Below, one piece after another: positions 18,186 to 26,892 of a stretch of 64,000 bases of DNA. The translations under genes and the position numbers were made by a program. The notes under the pieces were generated by a model. The model was given only the letters and a program-made list of their open reading frames with translations, did no database searches and was not told the DNA's origin. Within the stretch, counting starts at the first letter, position 1. Each line of letters begins with the position of its first letter. Origin of the DNA: Roseivirga thermotolerans (lineage in GTDB: Bacteria; Bacteroidota; Bacteroidia; Cytophagales; Cyclobacteriaceae). The stretch spans positions 124,001-188,000 of the forward strand of contig NZ_BNAG01000002.1 of the NCBI RefSeq assembly GCF_014653175.1, read 5' to 3'.

Positions 18186-19316
18186 ATGATTCAGAACCCC
18201 CTCTACATACTCACCGTGCTGTGTGGTTTGATTTTTATCAGTGAATGGCTCACTAAAAATACCTTCTTAAAACACCTTAGCGGTCCGTTGCTGGTTATTA
18301 TTCTGGGAGCATTGCTGGCCAATCTGGGGCTTATCCCTTCGGCTTCTAATGCAAGTCCGGTGTACGATTCTATTTTTAATTATGTGGCTCCTGCCAGTAT
18401 TTTTTACCTGTTACTGGGGGTAAACCTAAAGGAACTAAAGAAAGCAGGCTTGCCCATGCTGTTGGCTTTTGTGCTGGGTGCGGCAGGAACTACCCTGGGA
18501 GTATTGGTTTCTCTCAACCTTATAGATTATCAGGAGGTTTTTGGGAAGAATTATGCCGCTATTGCGGGAATGATGACCGGGACATATACCGGAGGGAGTG
18601 CCAACTTCAATGCAGTAGCTCTGCACTATGATGTGGTAAGGGAAGGAGCTATATATACCGGTATTGTGGTAGCCGATAATATTGTAACCGCCCTCTGGAT
18701 GCTCGTAACCCTTAGTTTGCCGGCCCTAATGGCTCGGTGGAAACCACATAAATCCTTGCAAATGAATTTGAGGGGAGATATAGATCAGTATACTGAGCGA
18801 GAACACGTGGGGCCACTACGGCTCGGTTTAATGCTTTTTATTGGCTTAACGGCTATGTTGCTGTCCAACCAGTTGGCCGAGCTCTCCGGTGTGCCATCTG
18901 TGTTAGTACTTACTACAATAGCCCTCGTCTTGGCCCAACTAAAAGTCATTCAGCAGATTCCCGGAGCAAAGTTACTGGGAATGTTTGCCGTATATCTTTT
19001 TCTGGTTGTTGTAGGGGCTTTTTGCGAACTCACCGCATTGGTGCAAGTAGGAGAGCATGCTGTCAGTATTTTGTTGTTTACGGTGGTCATTGTTCTGGTG
19101 CATGGCCTCTTTCTAATACTCATGGGGTTAGTGCTTAGAACAGATTGGTGCGTAATAGCCATAGCTTCACAAGCCAATATTGGTGGTGCCAGTACGGCCC
19201 TGGCTCTGGCTAAGAGCTTTAAGCGAAACGATTTGCTGCTACCGGCTATCTTAGCGGGATCCCTGGGCACAGGGCTGGGCACTTATTTGGGCTTTTTAGT
19301 GGCAGGGCTGGTTTAA
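18186..19316 (+). CDS. DUF819-family integral membrane protein
   Basis: 376 residues with roughly ten membrane helices and short loops. An early S-E-W-L-T-K-N-T-F-L-K-H-L-S-G segment, G-M-M-T-G-T-Y-T-G-G-S-A-N-F-N-A-V-A in the middle and A-S-Q-A-N-I-G-G-A-S-T-A-L-A-L-A near the end are glycine/serine-rich stretches characteristic of DUF819 (YjcL-like). The two halves are pseudo-repeated, as in transporters of the ion-transporter superfamily. The substrate is unknown. The gene is flanked by the kbl terminator and a convergent SUMF1-like gene only 9 bases away. Confidence 0.88.
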   Translation: MIQNPLYILTVLCGLIFISEWLTKNTFLKHLSGPLLVIILGALLANLGLIPSASNASPVYDSIFNYVAPASIFYLLLGVNLKELKKAGLPMLLAFVLGAAGTTLGVLVSLNLIDYQEVFGKNYAAIAGMMTGTYTGGSANFNAVALHYDVVREGAIYTGIVVADNIVTALWMLVTLSLPALMARWKPHKSLQMNLRGDIDQYTEREHVGPLRLGLMLFIGLTAMLLSNQLAELSGVPSVLVLTTIALVLAQLKVIQQIPGAKLLGMFAVYLFLVVVGAFCELTALVQVGEHAVSILLFTVVIVLVHGLFLILMGLVLRTDWCVIAIASQANIGGASTALALAKSFKRNDLLLPAILAGSLGTGLGTYLGFLVAGLV

Positions 19317-19325
19317 AACCGGTGG

Positions 19326-20132
19326 TTACTCTATAATCTCAAATATCATTCGAATGCCAACAGCTGTGGAGGGACCTTCGTAGGTAAACGACCGGGTAAA
19401 GACTTTGCCGGTGTTGGGGTCGCTCCAGCTGCCTCCCATAGCTACTCCTTTTGTAGAAGTCATTTCAGCCACATTGCCAAACACATTGAAAAAACCAATG
19501 TCTTCGGCCGATTGGTGATACACCGGTTTCAGATGTTTGCTGGAATTCATTAGATCACTTTTAGAAAGCTTAAAAGAAGACTCATTGGTTTTGGCAATTT
19601 TGGCTAACTGTTTGAGCATTCGTTTGTCCTGAATTAGAAAGCGAATTCGTGCCCATTCATTTTCGGTGGGTAGCCTGAACTTAAACTTCTTTGGAAAAGC
19701 CTCTCGCTCATTTTTGCTCAGTTCATTCAGGTATTTTTCCATAGCCTCAGTACGCCATTCTGCAAAACTAACCGCTTGTTCAAAGCTAATGCCCATTATG
19801 GGCATTAGAGCCAGGTCGTCTGAACCAATGAATTTATTTTTGAGTTCTTCGGCCGAGGTACCTTCAAAAACCGTGGTCCAGAGTTCATAGTCGGGTTCTG
19901 CGGCCATAAACTCATCGCTGTCCCTACCATAGGTCTCGGCTATTGAGGCCATATAGTCTTTGTACACAAACGCGGGTACTTCAGAAATATCGATGCACAG
20001 TCTGGAATTAATAGGTAATGTGTTAGAAGCGCAGAGATATTCAGTGTCTTGCTTACCACAGTTATAGCAGCTGGTGTCGGGGGGCTTAAAAAATACCAGA
20101 AAAGGTAGTAGCCAAAGAATATAAGCTTTCAT
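19326..20132 (-). CDS. SUMF1/formylglycine-generating-enzyme-like secreted protein
   Basis: 268 residues with an N-terminal signal-like hydrophobic stretch (~4-16) and a C-Y-N-C-G-K-Q segment soon after. The FGE-sulfatase fold is visible: D-I-S-E-V-P near the start, G-I-S-F-E-Q-A-V-S-F-A-E-W-R, R-L-P-T-E-N-E-W-A-R-I, G-N-V-A-E-M-T and G-G-S-W-S-D-P with the closing V-G-I-R-M-I-F. The two active-site cysteines of true formylglycine enzymes near the C-terminus are not evident, so it is probably non-catalytic, like many Bacteroidota homologues including gliding-motility GldJ/GldK relatives. It is a single gene, convergent with the DUF819 gene. Confidence 0.85.
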   Translation of the reverse strand: MKAYILWLLPFLVFFKPPDTSCYNCGKQDTEYLCASNTLPINSRLCIDISEVPAFVYKDYMASIAETYGRDSDEFMAAEPDYELWTTVFEGTSAEELKNKFIGSDDLALMPIMGISFEQAVSFAEWRTEAMEKYLNELSKNEREAFPKKFKFRLPTENEWARIRFLIQDKRMLKQLAKIAKTNESSFKLSKSDLMNSSKHLKPVYHQSAEDIGFFNVFGNVAEMTSTKGVAMGGSWSDPNTGKVFTRSFTYEGPSTAVGIRMIFEIIE

Positions 20133-20185
20133 GAACAGGATTTAAACAACTGTTGAATTTATGCTATTCGGTTAATAATAGAAAA

Positions 20186-20563
20186 TCACTGTTCTTCATG
20201 CTCAAAAAGAGCGAAGACTGCCCCAGCCGGATCTTTAATGAAACAGTATTTACCGTATCCGGGCATATGCTTTACTTCTGTAAGCAATTGGCCACCATTA
20301 GAGGCAACCGCTTTAGTGCTTTCATCTATATTTTCTACATTGATGTAAAGCATCCATTGCGATGGAATATGCGCATTTGGGCCTTTTTTATGACATATGC
20401 CTGTTTTAGGTTCACCATCCAGCGTCATGTTATAATCGTTATAGTCGCCCATCGATACGGGCTGCGGCTCCCAACCTACTACCTTAGCATAAAAATCTTT
20501 TACTTCTTCGGCATTTTCTACTGTAAGGTCGAACCAGCCTATGTGTCCGGCTTTTTTATTCAT
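20186..20563 (-). CDS. VOC (glyoxalase/bleomycin-resistance) family protein
   Basis: 125 residues, one VOC unit pair. The start K-A-G-H-I-G-W-F-D-L-T-V, the V-K-D-F-Y-A-K-V-V-G-W-E-P-type middle segment, W-M-L-Y-I-N-V-E-N-I-D-E and the closing I-K-D-P-A-G-A-V-F-A-L-F-E are the family's signature beta-alpha-beta-beta-beta modules. This closing motif resembles the 27-kDa antigen/CFP32 group with predicted metal binding. Substrate cannot be read. Neighbouring minus-strand genes are separate transcription units or a loose operon. Confidence 0.88.
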   Translation of the reverse strand: MNKKAGHIGWFDLTVENAEEVKDFYAKVVGWEPQPVSMGDYNDYNMTLDGEPKTGICHKKGPNAHIPSQWMLYINVENIDESTKAVASNGGQLLTEVKHMPGYGKYCFIKDPAGAVFALFEHEEQ

Positions 20564-20650
20564 GGTTTTTTCTTTTCAAGTTAACCATCTTTAACCCGGT
20601 ACAGATCATACTTTGGTATGAATTTGTGAGTGAGGTGTCTGATCTAATGA

Positions 20651-21184
20651 CTACCAGCCCATTCTTTCTTTAAGTCGTAGTATGTGATGCAGGTGATGTT
20701 CGCTATGCCAGGCGTAGAGGCCTACAACTTCCTTTAATACATTGATTTTTCCTGTTTCCGGATGAACAAAGGTCTTTTCTAACTCTTCAGGGCTCAAAGC
20801 TCGCAGCAATATAGCCCACCGTTTGTGCAGGTTTTCCAGCAATTGCAGCGAGATACTTACTGGCACCTTTTTCTGATAGCTGAGTGCAGCCCAGCTTTTT
20901 TCGTCATAGGCCTTAATGGTAGGGTTAGGTTCGGTGAGGGCCCAGTGAAACCGGATGTACGAATTCATATGGCTGTCGGCCACATGGTGTACAACCTGGC
21001 GTACAGTCCAGCCATCCGCACGGTATGGTGTGTCGAGTTGAGTGTCTGTCATACCGGCTACCGCCTGCTCATACCTTTGAGGAGCCTCCTCAATGGTGGC
21101 TATCCAGGTGTTTATGATAGCCGTATCAATTCTGGTGGGTGGGCTAAATCGGCCAATAGGGTAGCTCAGCTGTTCGTTGTTCAT
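20651..21184 (-). CDS. YfiT/DinB-family putative metal-dependent hydrolase (bacillithiol-transferase-like)
   Basis: 177 residues, four-helix DinB fold. The three metal-binding histidines are present: H67 in V-V-H-H-V-A-D-S-H, and H160 and H164 in A-W-H-S-E-H-H. These equal the positions reported for the Bacillus YfiT family. The N-terminal Y-P-I-G-R-F-S-P-P and the N-S-Y-I-R-F-H-W-A-L motif also fit. Homologues in Firmicutes are bacillithiol S-transferases; Bacteroidota relatives may use bacillithiol too, but no thiol-biosynthesis gene is in the window. Probably involved in handling electrophiles. Confidence 0.9.
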   Translation of the reverse strand: MNNEQLSYPIGRFSPPTRIDTAIINTWIATIEEAPQRYEQAVAGMTDTQLDTPYRADGWTVRQVVHHVADSHMNSYIRFHWALTEPNPTIKAYDEKSWAALSYQKKVPVSISLQLLENLHKRWAILLRALSPEELEKTFVHPETGKINVLKEVVGLYAWHSEHHLHHILRLKERMGW

Positions 21185-21231
21185 GTGTAGGTTACTTTTT
21201 TAAGTGTAAAAGTAGATTGACGAAGCCCTGG

Positions 21232-22134
21232 TTAGGGTACATTTTCTCCCCGCGAGGCTACCCAAATTTCAAACCATTCTTGTCTGCTTAGTTTTATGTG
21301 TTGTGCCTCTGTAGCAGCCTTTATTCTATCGAGGTTGCCCGAGCCAATTACCGGTAATATACCTACCGGATGAGCCAGCAACCAGGCAAGCATGATACGG
21401 TCAATGGTAGTGTCGTGCCGATCGCTAATTTTATGCAATACGTTTTTTAACGTGAGCATTCGGTGTGTTTGAGCATTAAAGATACTGCCACCCCCAAGAG
21501 GCGACCAGGCCATTGGGTGCAGTCCAATTTCCTGGCAGAAATCGATGGTGCCGTTGTCGAATTCATGCAGCGAAACGCACGAAATTTCTATCTGATTGGT
21601 AACTAAAGGAAAGTCTAAGGCCGCTTGCAGGGCTTTGAATTGCTGTGGCAGAAAGTTACTTACCCCAAAAGCTTTTACCTTGCCTTCGGTCTTTAGCTTG
21701 TCAAAAGCTTTAGCTACTTCTTGCGGATTTATGAAGGGATCGGGTCTGTGAATAAGCAGTAGGTCTATGGCTTCTACACCTAACTGACGCAGTGAGTTTT
21801 CTGCAGACCCTACAATGTGCTCAAAGCTGGTGTCGTAATGTTTGATGTAATGTTCGGGTCGCTGCGCAGAGAGAAGCTTTATGCCGCACTTAGTTACTAT
21901 TTTTATTTTTTCCTTTAGGTCATTTCGGTTTTTCAAAGCATCGCCAAAAAGCTTTTCGCAGCCATAGTCGCCATAAATATCGGCATGGTCGAAGGTGTCG
22001 ATGCCCAATTCAAGGCAACCTTCAACCAACTGCTGTATTTGTTCATTGGTGTAGTTCCATTCGGCAAGCCGCCAGACACCATGAACAAACTTTGAAAGAC
22101 TTACTTCATCATTTAACTTGATTTGCTCCATCAA
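21232..22134 (-). CDS. aldo/keto reductase, YdhF-like
   Basis: 300 residues, TIM-barrel NADPH-dependent oxidoreductase. The catalytic tetrad is visible: D49/D52 region T-F-D-H-A-D-I-Y-G-D-Y with Y54, K in I-V-T-K-C-G-I, and H in L-L-I-H-R-P-D. The L-T-V-type cofactor segment S-N-F-L-P-Q-Q-F is followed by I-E-I-S-C-V-S-L and W-S-P-L-G-G-G. Overall it looks like the E. coli YdhF group. ATG at 22134 is adjacent to a second ATG at 22131. It is divergent from the ArsC-like gene, with ~50 bases between. Substrate unknown. Confidence 0.9.
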   Translation of the reverse strand: MMEQIKLNDEVSLSKFVHGVWRLAEWNYTNEQIQQLVEGCLELGIDTFDHADIYGDYGCEKLFGDALKNRNDLKEKIKIVTKCGIKLLSAQRPEHYIKHYDTSFEHIVGSAENSLRQLGVEAIDLLLIHRPDPFINPQEVAKAFDKLKTEGKVKAFGVSNFLPQQFKALQAALDFPLVTNQIEISCVSLHEFDNGTIDFCQEIGLHPMAWSPLGGGSIFNAQTHRMLTLKNVLHKISDRHDTTIDRIMLAWLLAHPVGILPVIGSGNLDRIKAATEAQHIKLSRQEWFEIWVASRGENVP

Positions 22135-22183
22135 TAATCTTTAGTTTTAGGCCATTGAACGCCAATATTAAACCAGAAAAGTC

Positions 22184-22525
22184 ATGTTAAAAATTTTCCA
22201 CAACCCAAGATGTACAAAAAGTAGAGAAACGCTAAAAATCATTGAAGAAAGTGGCGAAATGGTTGAGGTGGTGGAATACTTAAAAACAGTGCCTTCTGAA
22301 GAAGAGCTTACTGATTTAGTTAAGCTTTTGGGCATTTCGCCCGAAGAATTGGTGCGCAAAGGTGAGGCCATTTATAAAGAGGAGTTTAAAGGGAAATTGC
22401 TCTCTGATGAGGAGTGGATAAAGGCCATGGTAATGCACCCTAAGCTGATAGAGCGGCCAATTGTGGTTAAAGGCAACAAAGCGATTATTGGCCGCCCTCC
22501 GGAAAAGGTTAGAGAACTGATCTAA
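22184..22525 (+). CDS. ArsC-family (arsenate reductase/Spx-like) protein
   Basis: 113 residues with a thioredoxin-like fold. The catalytic cysteine is C10 in H-N-P-R-C-T-K-S-R-E-T, the family motif. The rest follows with L-G-I-S-P-E-E-L-V-R-K, E-E-W-I-K-A-M-V-M-H-P, L-I-E-R-P-I-V-V and the end motif I-I-G-R-P-P-E-K-V. Either arsenate reduction with a glutathione-type partner or a generic redox role is possible. No arsR, acr3 or arsB gene is nearby, so the arsenic role is not supported by context. The gene ends at a strong hairpin. Confidence 0.9.
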   Translation: MLKIFHNPRCTKSRETLKIIEESGEMVEVVEYLKTVPSEEELTDLVKLLGISPEELVRKGEAIYKEEFKGKLLSDEEWIKAMVMHPKLIERPIVVKGNKAIIGRPPEKVRELI

Positions 22526-22539
22526 CAAAAAATAACGGT

Positions 22540-22575
22540 CTTCAGCCGATAACTCCACAGAGTTACCGGCTGAAG
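22540..22575. terminator. hairpin terminator between convergent genes
   Basis: CTTCAGCCG (22540-22548) pairs perfectly with CGGCTGAAG (22567-22575), and the inner arms ATAACTC/GAGTTAC pair with one mismatch around a 4-base loop. It lies between the stop of the ArsC-like gene and the stop of the facing regulator, so it could serve both strands. There is no long T-run. Confidence 0.7.
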
Positions 22576-22594
22576 AAGTCTTGGTACTCGGTAC

Positions 22595-23005
22595 TTATTG
22601 TGCTGAGTTGCCGAAGTGCCTGTCTATTAGTTCAGCAAGCATTCCCTTGGTTAGTGGTTTGTTCATGAAATCATGAATAACTCCCATTTTAGTAGCCATC
22701 TCCCGGTCGTGCGGGTTGAGCGAGGTGGTGAGCATGACCACAACTATTCCACCTTTCTGGTCTTCATCGAGCTTTTCATATTCCTCTAAAAATTCCCATC
22801 CGTCCATTACCGGCATGTTGATGTCCAGAAAGATAAGTTCCGGTTGCGGTTGCTTTCCGGCCCTCTCCTTGAGGTAATCTATGGCTTCCTGACCATTGTG
22901 AGCCTCTACCACCTCTTTTGCACAATCTATCTGGCTAATAACCATTTTGTGCACAAAGTTGGTGGCTTCATCATCATCAATCAACATGATACAGTCTAGT
23001 TTCAT
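22595..23005 (-). CDS. single-domain response regulator
   Basis: 136 residues, receiver domain only. Acidic residues in L-I-D-D-D-E (9-13), phosphoacceptor D61 in I-F-L-D-I-N-M-P, switch T in M-L-T-T-S and K in M-N-K-P. It starts 6 bases after the stop of the membrane histidine kinase on the same strand, which identifies its partner. No output domain, so it should act by protein contact. Terminates at the shared hairpin. Confidence 0.93.
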   Translation of the reverse strand: MKLDCIMLIDDDEATNFVHKMVISQIDCAKEVVEAHNGQEAIDYLKERAGKQPQPELIFLDINMPVMDGWEFLEEYEKLDEDQKGGIVVVMLTTSLNPHDREMATKMGVIHDFMNKPLTKGMLAELIDRHFGNSAQ

Positions 23006-23011
23006 ACAGTC

Positions 23012-24613
23012 TTATTTTGGTATAGTAAAGTGAAAGGTACTCCCGGCATTTTCTGCGGATTCAACCCAAATCTCGCCTCCATGCTGGTCGATTATTTTTT
23101 TGCAGTGGGCCAGGCCAACTCCCGTGCCTTCATATTCTTTTTTATTATGAAGCCTCTGAAATATTCTGAATATTTTTTCCTGATGCTTTTCGGCAATACC
23201 AATACCATTGTCGGCTACGGAAAACAGCCATTTGCCTCGCTTTTCCTGATAGCTGATTAATATTTCAGGCTTTTGGTCTTTCTTTCTAAACTTAATGGCA
23301 TTGCTGATTAAGTTCTGGAAAAGAAGTCTTAATTCGGTTTCATGAGCTTGTACTTTAGGTAGTTCGGTTACCGTAATAGATGCCTTATGCTCCTTTATTT
23401 TGGAGTCCAGATCTTCCTGAACAGACTTCAGCAGCAGGTTACAATCTACCATGCTCAGGTCTTTGTTCTTGCCTATATAGTTATACACCATAAGGTCGCG
23501 AACCAAAGCACTCATGCGCTGGCTGGATTGCATAATGTATTTGAGTAGCTGCTGTGCTTCCGGGTCGAGCTTATCGCGGTATTGCTGATCGAAAATGTCG
23601 CACATGCTCATAAGTGTGCGCAAAGGCTCCTGCAAATCGTGAGAGGTCACGTAGGCTATTTGGCTAAGCTCACGGTTTTTATTTTCAAGAGAGTGGTGTG
23701 CCTTCTTTATTTCCAACAATTGCAGGCGCTGCTCCTTGTAGGTGGTAAAGTAGTCTATGGTTACCCCGATAAACGGTACTATGTAGGAAACGGTCTTCAA
23801 GAAGTGGCCCGCATTAAAGTGAGCATCGAACAGTTCGGACGAACCAAAAGCCATGTGCAACTGGGTGGCTATGGCCGGCACCATACTCCAGAGTAGCGCG
23901 TGGCTAAAAATACTTTTCTCTTTTTTTCGAAATGTAGGTATTGCCCAAGCGGCCAGTACCACAAACAGGGCCAGAGGAAAAACATCGTAAGGCCTGGTAA
24001 TAAGCTGATCGGGAAATTGAGTTTTCGGAAGGTTATTGCTTACCGCACAAATGCGAATGAGCAGGTATGATACCGCCAGAAAAATAAGGCTGGTAGAAAG
24101 CACAAAGCTGTCTTTTGTTCTCTTACTTTTCTGCTTGTCCAGTCCCAGAAGGAATATGCCAACTCCCGCAAAAAGAATGAGAGCTTTGAACACTCGAGAG
24201 AGTGCCCAGCTAAAGGGGATAAAGTTGGAATTATCGGCTACGGAATGGATGATTTTGGAGGCTGATAGGGCATGAAAGGCATCCATAAAACCTGCACAAA
24301 GCAGGGCAATGCCAATAATGGCTGTGGCCGAATTTCCCGTAATACGGTATTGTACAAAGGCCAGTATGGCTGTAGCCATGGCTATTACTACGGCAGACCA
24401 TTCCAGAATTAAGTGAAGAAAAGCTCCAATTAGAGAAGAGACCACGGAATCGAGCTGTTCAGCCCCAGACATTCTACCGAACTCATCGGCATTTAGAGGT
24501 GTGCGTTGCCAGCCAAAATCTACTCCTGCCAACATGAATAAATAGGGCAAAGCACTGATAATGACAGTGCTGTATATGATTCCCTTGGTGAGTTTGTTCT
24601 TGTTACTTTCCAT
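23012..24613 (-). CDS. sensor histidine kinase with MASE3-like membrane domain
   Basis: 533 residues. After an N-terminal helix (~10-30), residues ~55-300 contain about seven further membrane helices. Conserved positions recall the MASE3 sensor: G-F-M-D-A-F-H-A-L-S near the second helix and F-N-A-G-H-F-L-K-T-V-S-Y near the end. A short coiled coil leads to HisKA with S-H-D-L-Q-E-P (H325) and a HATPase domain with N-A-I-K-F, D-N-G-I-G-I and G-T-G-V-G-L-A. The kinase and downstream regulator form one operon. MASE3 assignment is by recall of motifs, hence moderate; the signal is unknown. Confidence 0.9.
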   Translation of the reverse strand: MESNKNKLTKGIIYSTVIISALPYLFMLAGVDFGWQRTPLNADEFGRMSGAEQLDSVVSSLIGAFLHLILEWSAVVIAMATAILAFVQYRITGNSATAIIGIALLCAGFMDAFHALSASKIIHSVADNSNFIPFSWALSRVFKALILFAGVGIFLLGLDKQKSKRTKDSFVLSTSLIFLAVSYLLIRICAVSNNLPKTQFPDQLITRPYDVFPLALFVVLAAWAIPTFRKKEKSIFSHALLWSMVPAIATQLHMAFGSSELFDAHFNAGHFLKTVSYIVPFIGVTIDYFTTYKEQRLQLLEIKKAHHSLENKNRELSQIAYVTSHDLQEPLRTLMSMCDIFDQQYRDKLDPEAQQLLKYIMQSSQRMSALVRDLMVYNYIGKNKDLSMVDCNLLLKSVQEDLDSKIKEHKASITVTELPKVQAHETELRLLFQNLISNAIKFRKKDQKPEILISYQEKRGKWLFSVADNGIGIAEKHQEKIFRIFQRLHNKKEYEGTGVGLAHCKKIIDQHGGEIWVESAENAGSTFHFTIPK

Positions 24614-24983
24614 GCCTTCCCTTTGAAAAATCTAAACTTAGATTGCTACCGCAACCTTCTTAAACCATAGCCAATAGGACTTTCCAAAGGCTACAACCAA
24701 TATTTTGACTAATCACACAAACGAACCGATGCTAATAGGTTGAGTATCTAAGGGATACGGTTCGAAACACTCAAAAACACTTGACTCTCGTAAGAGGTTT
24801 GTGAAATGAATATAAGAAATGAATCGGATTTTTTCTGTGGTGGGTGGTAAAGCACCGGGGTTAAGCGGGTGTTATGTAAGCTGTGAGGTGGCTGTGGAGG
24901 GCAACTTGTAGACTAAAAATGAATGAGTTGCCGGCTACCGGTTTGTGGCCCAACAACTCAAAAAAAAATAGGATTACCTATTT
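24614..24983. other. gene-free region upstream of the MASE3-like kinase
   Basis: About 370 bases with no credible ORF. GAGTTG and CAACTC arms with a CCGG/CCGG inner pair form a loose hairpin near 24925-24960, followed on the plus strand by nine A. I see no RNA gene. The region should hold the promoter of the kinase operon. Confidence 0.5.
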
Positions 24984-25189
24984 AACCTGAGTTCGATGTA
25001 AGTAAGTAGTAAAATATCCCCTCTTAGGACGTCATTGCGGAATTTTCCTCTGAAAACTTCACATACGCAAAGGAAAATATCCCCAATCTCATTTAGACTC
25101 TGTTGAGATACCGGATAAAACAGCCCTTTTTGAGAGTTTAAGGCCTGTTTTTCCGGCATGACGTTCTTTTCGTGCATCGAACTCAGGTT
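24984..25189. repeat. MITE-like dispersed repeat, copy 1 (terminal inverted repeats)
   Basis: A 206-bp element that begins AACCTGAGTTCGATGTA (24984-25000) and ends TGCATCGAACTCAGGTT (25173-25189): terminal inverted repeats of 17 bases with one mismatch. A second copy lies at 37889-38095 with about ten base differences. The minus-strand reading frame covering most of it is not treated as a gene: roughly six of those differences change the amino acid, which does not suggest purifying selection. No transposase is encoded, so it would need one supplied in trans. Confidence 0.75.
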
Positions 25190-25333
25190 ATTCAGGTCGC
25201 ATAGAAATAAATAGACCACCTGGGCAACAAGCGGTGTCTTCATAGTGCTTTATAGGAGCCATTTGTGAAGACACAAGTGGTGGCGAAATGTCGAAACATA
25301 CGCCCTGCGACTTAAGTAAGTAACCCTAAAAAA

Positions 25334-26719
25334 TTAGTATCCCAAGGTTTTAAGCATCGACTCCTCTTTTTGCTCTTCAGCAAACACACGAGTAACAATA
25401 TTGCCGTTTTCATCATGGTCTACCAACACGTGCTTGGGCGCAGGAATGAGGCAATGCTGAATGCCTCCATAGCCGCCCAGCGACTCTTGATACGCTCCCG
25501 TGTGGAAAAAGCCAACGTATAGGTTTTCATCTTCTTCAATAAGAGGCATAAATACCTCAGAGGTATGGGCTTCTGAATTGTAGTAGTCCATACTGTCGCA
25601 GGTCAGGCCGCCCATATTCACTTTGTGGAAGGGGTGATCCCATTTGTTGATCGCCAGTAAAATATACTTTTGATTGAGGCCCCAGGCATCGGGCAAATGA
25701 GTGATAAATGAGCCGTCAATCATGTACCAAAGCTCCTTATCGTTTTGTAGTTTTTGATCGAGTACGGAATAGATATGAGCACCACTTTCGCCCACCGTAA
25801 AGCTTCCGAATTCAGTGACTATATTTGGTACCGGCACATTGCTTTTGTTGCAGATCCACTGAATATTCTCTACAATCTGCTCGACCATATATTCGTAGTC
25901 ATACTCAAAGGCCAGAGAGGTTTTTATGGGGAATCCGCCACCAATATCTACCGTATCCAGCGTAGGGCAAATCTTCTTTAATTCGCAGTATTTGTACATA
26001 AACCGGCTTAGCTCACTCCAGTAGTAGGCCGTATCTTTAATGCCCGTATTAATAAAGAAATGGAGCATTTTTAGCGTGGCCTGCGAGCCTTCTATTTGTT
26101 CTCTGTACAAGTCTTTAATATCGCTGTACCGAATTCCCAAACGGGAGGTGTAAAACTCAAAGTTAGGTTCCTCATCGGCTGCCACCCGAATCCCCACTTT
26201 AAAGTCGCCCTTAATGTTCTCCTTGTAAAAATCTAGTTCATTGAGGTTGTCCAGAATAGGTACACAGTTTTTAAAGCCATCGTTAATGAGTTCGCTAATA
26301 TATTGGGTGTACAACGGACGCTTGAAACCATTGCAAATCACCAATATATCCTTATCGATTTTTCCCTTCTTGTGAAGGCTCCTGACAATGGGAATATCAA
26401 AGGCTGAGGAAGTTTCAATTTGGCAACCATTCTTAATGGTTTCGTCCAACACAAAGCTAAAGTGCGAAGATTTGGTACAGTAGCAGTACGTATAGGTACC
26501 TTGGTACTTATTTTTCTTTATAGCTTTTTCGAACCACTTTTTGGCCAGTTGAATGTTCTGAGAAATTTTAGGCAGATAGGTAATTCTCAGAGGAGTGCCA
26601 TGTTCTCTAATAATCTCTTTGAGAGGTATGTCATGAAACTCCAGATACTTGCCGTTTACTTTAAATTCTTTGGTAGGAAAATCAAAGGTCTGGTCAATTA
26701 GATCGTAGTAACTCTTCAT
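25334..26719 (-). CDS. speA: arginine decarboxylase (PLP, fold type III, biosynthetic-like)
   Basis: 461 residues from ATG 26719; an earlier in-frame start at 26776 adds Cys-rich residues and is rejected. It decarboxylates arginine to agmatine. PLP lysine is in Y-T-Y-C-Y-C-T-K-S-S-H-F near residue ~85, D-I-G-G-G-F-P binds the phosphate, and the D-A-W-G-L-N and C-D-S-M-D-Y motifs close the active site at the dimer interface. It is shorter than E. coli SpeA, without the inserted domain, as in other Bacteroidota. It diverges from a deoxyhypusine-synthase-like gene and an arginase-family gene, consistent with polyamine synthesis. Final tail is acidic (E-E-Q-K-E-E-S). Confidence 0.88.
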   Translation of the reverse strand: MKSYYDLIDQTFDFPTKEFKVNGKYLEFHDIPLKEIIREHGTPLRITYLPKISQNIQLAKKWFEKAIKKNKYQGTYTYCYCTKSSHFSFVLDETIKNGCQIETSSAFDIPIVRSLHKKGKIDKDILVICNGFKRPLYTQYISELINDGFKNCVPILDNLNELDFYKENIKGDFKVGIRVAADEEPNFEFYTSRLGIRYSDIKDLYREQIEGSQATLKMLHFFINTGIKDTAYYWSELSRFMYKYCELKKICPTLDTVDIGGGFPIKTSLAFEYDYEYMVEQIVENIQWICNKSNVPVPNIVTEFGSFTVGESGAHIYSVLDQKLQNDKELWYMIDGSFITHLPDAWGLNQKYILLAINKWDHPFHKVNMGGLTCDSMDYYNSEAHTSEVFMPLIEEDENLYVGFFHTGAYQESLGGYGGIQHCLIPAPKHVLVDHDENGNIVTRVFAEEQKEESMLKTLGY

Positions 26720-26892
26720 TGATAAAACTCTGTGTAAAGACGAAGCACAAATATTGCAACAAATTACGAGATGCAAAGATGTGCGAAATTAAAAAAGCAC
26801 TAAGATTTTCTCAGGCGTTAAAATACAAGGTCAAAGTTAACCGAAATGCACAGAAATTAGCATTTTTGCATAAAACTGAATACTATAGCATT
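26720..26892. promoter_or_regulatory. divergent promoter region, speA / DHS-like operon
   Basis: The 173 bases between the two ATGs must carry promoters in both directions. I see no clear TTG/TAnnTTTG pair and no strong palindrome. Confidence 0.4.

Noticed and set aside
19326-20132. Calling the SUMF1-like protein a functional formylglycine enzyme or GldJ/GldK
   Set aside because: Catalytic cysteines are not seen and no gliding genes are nearby.
22184-22525. An arsenic resistance locus
   Set aside because: Only an ArsC-like gene is present; no efflux pump or regulator.
24974-25243. 89-codon minus-strand ORF within and beyond the dispersed repeat, and the related 66-codon ORF at 37883-38083
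   Set aside because: They are conserved because the DNA repeat is conserved; substitutions are mostly amino-acid-changing and no start signal is shared, so they are not annotated as genes.
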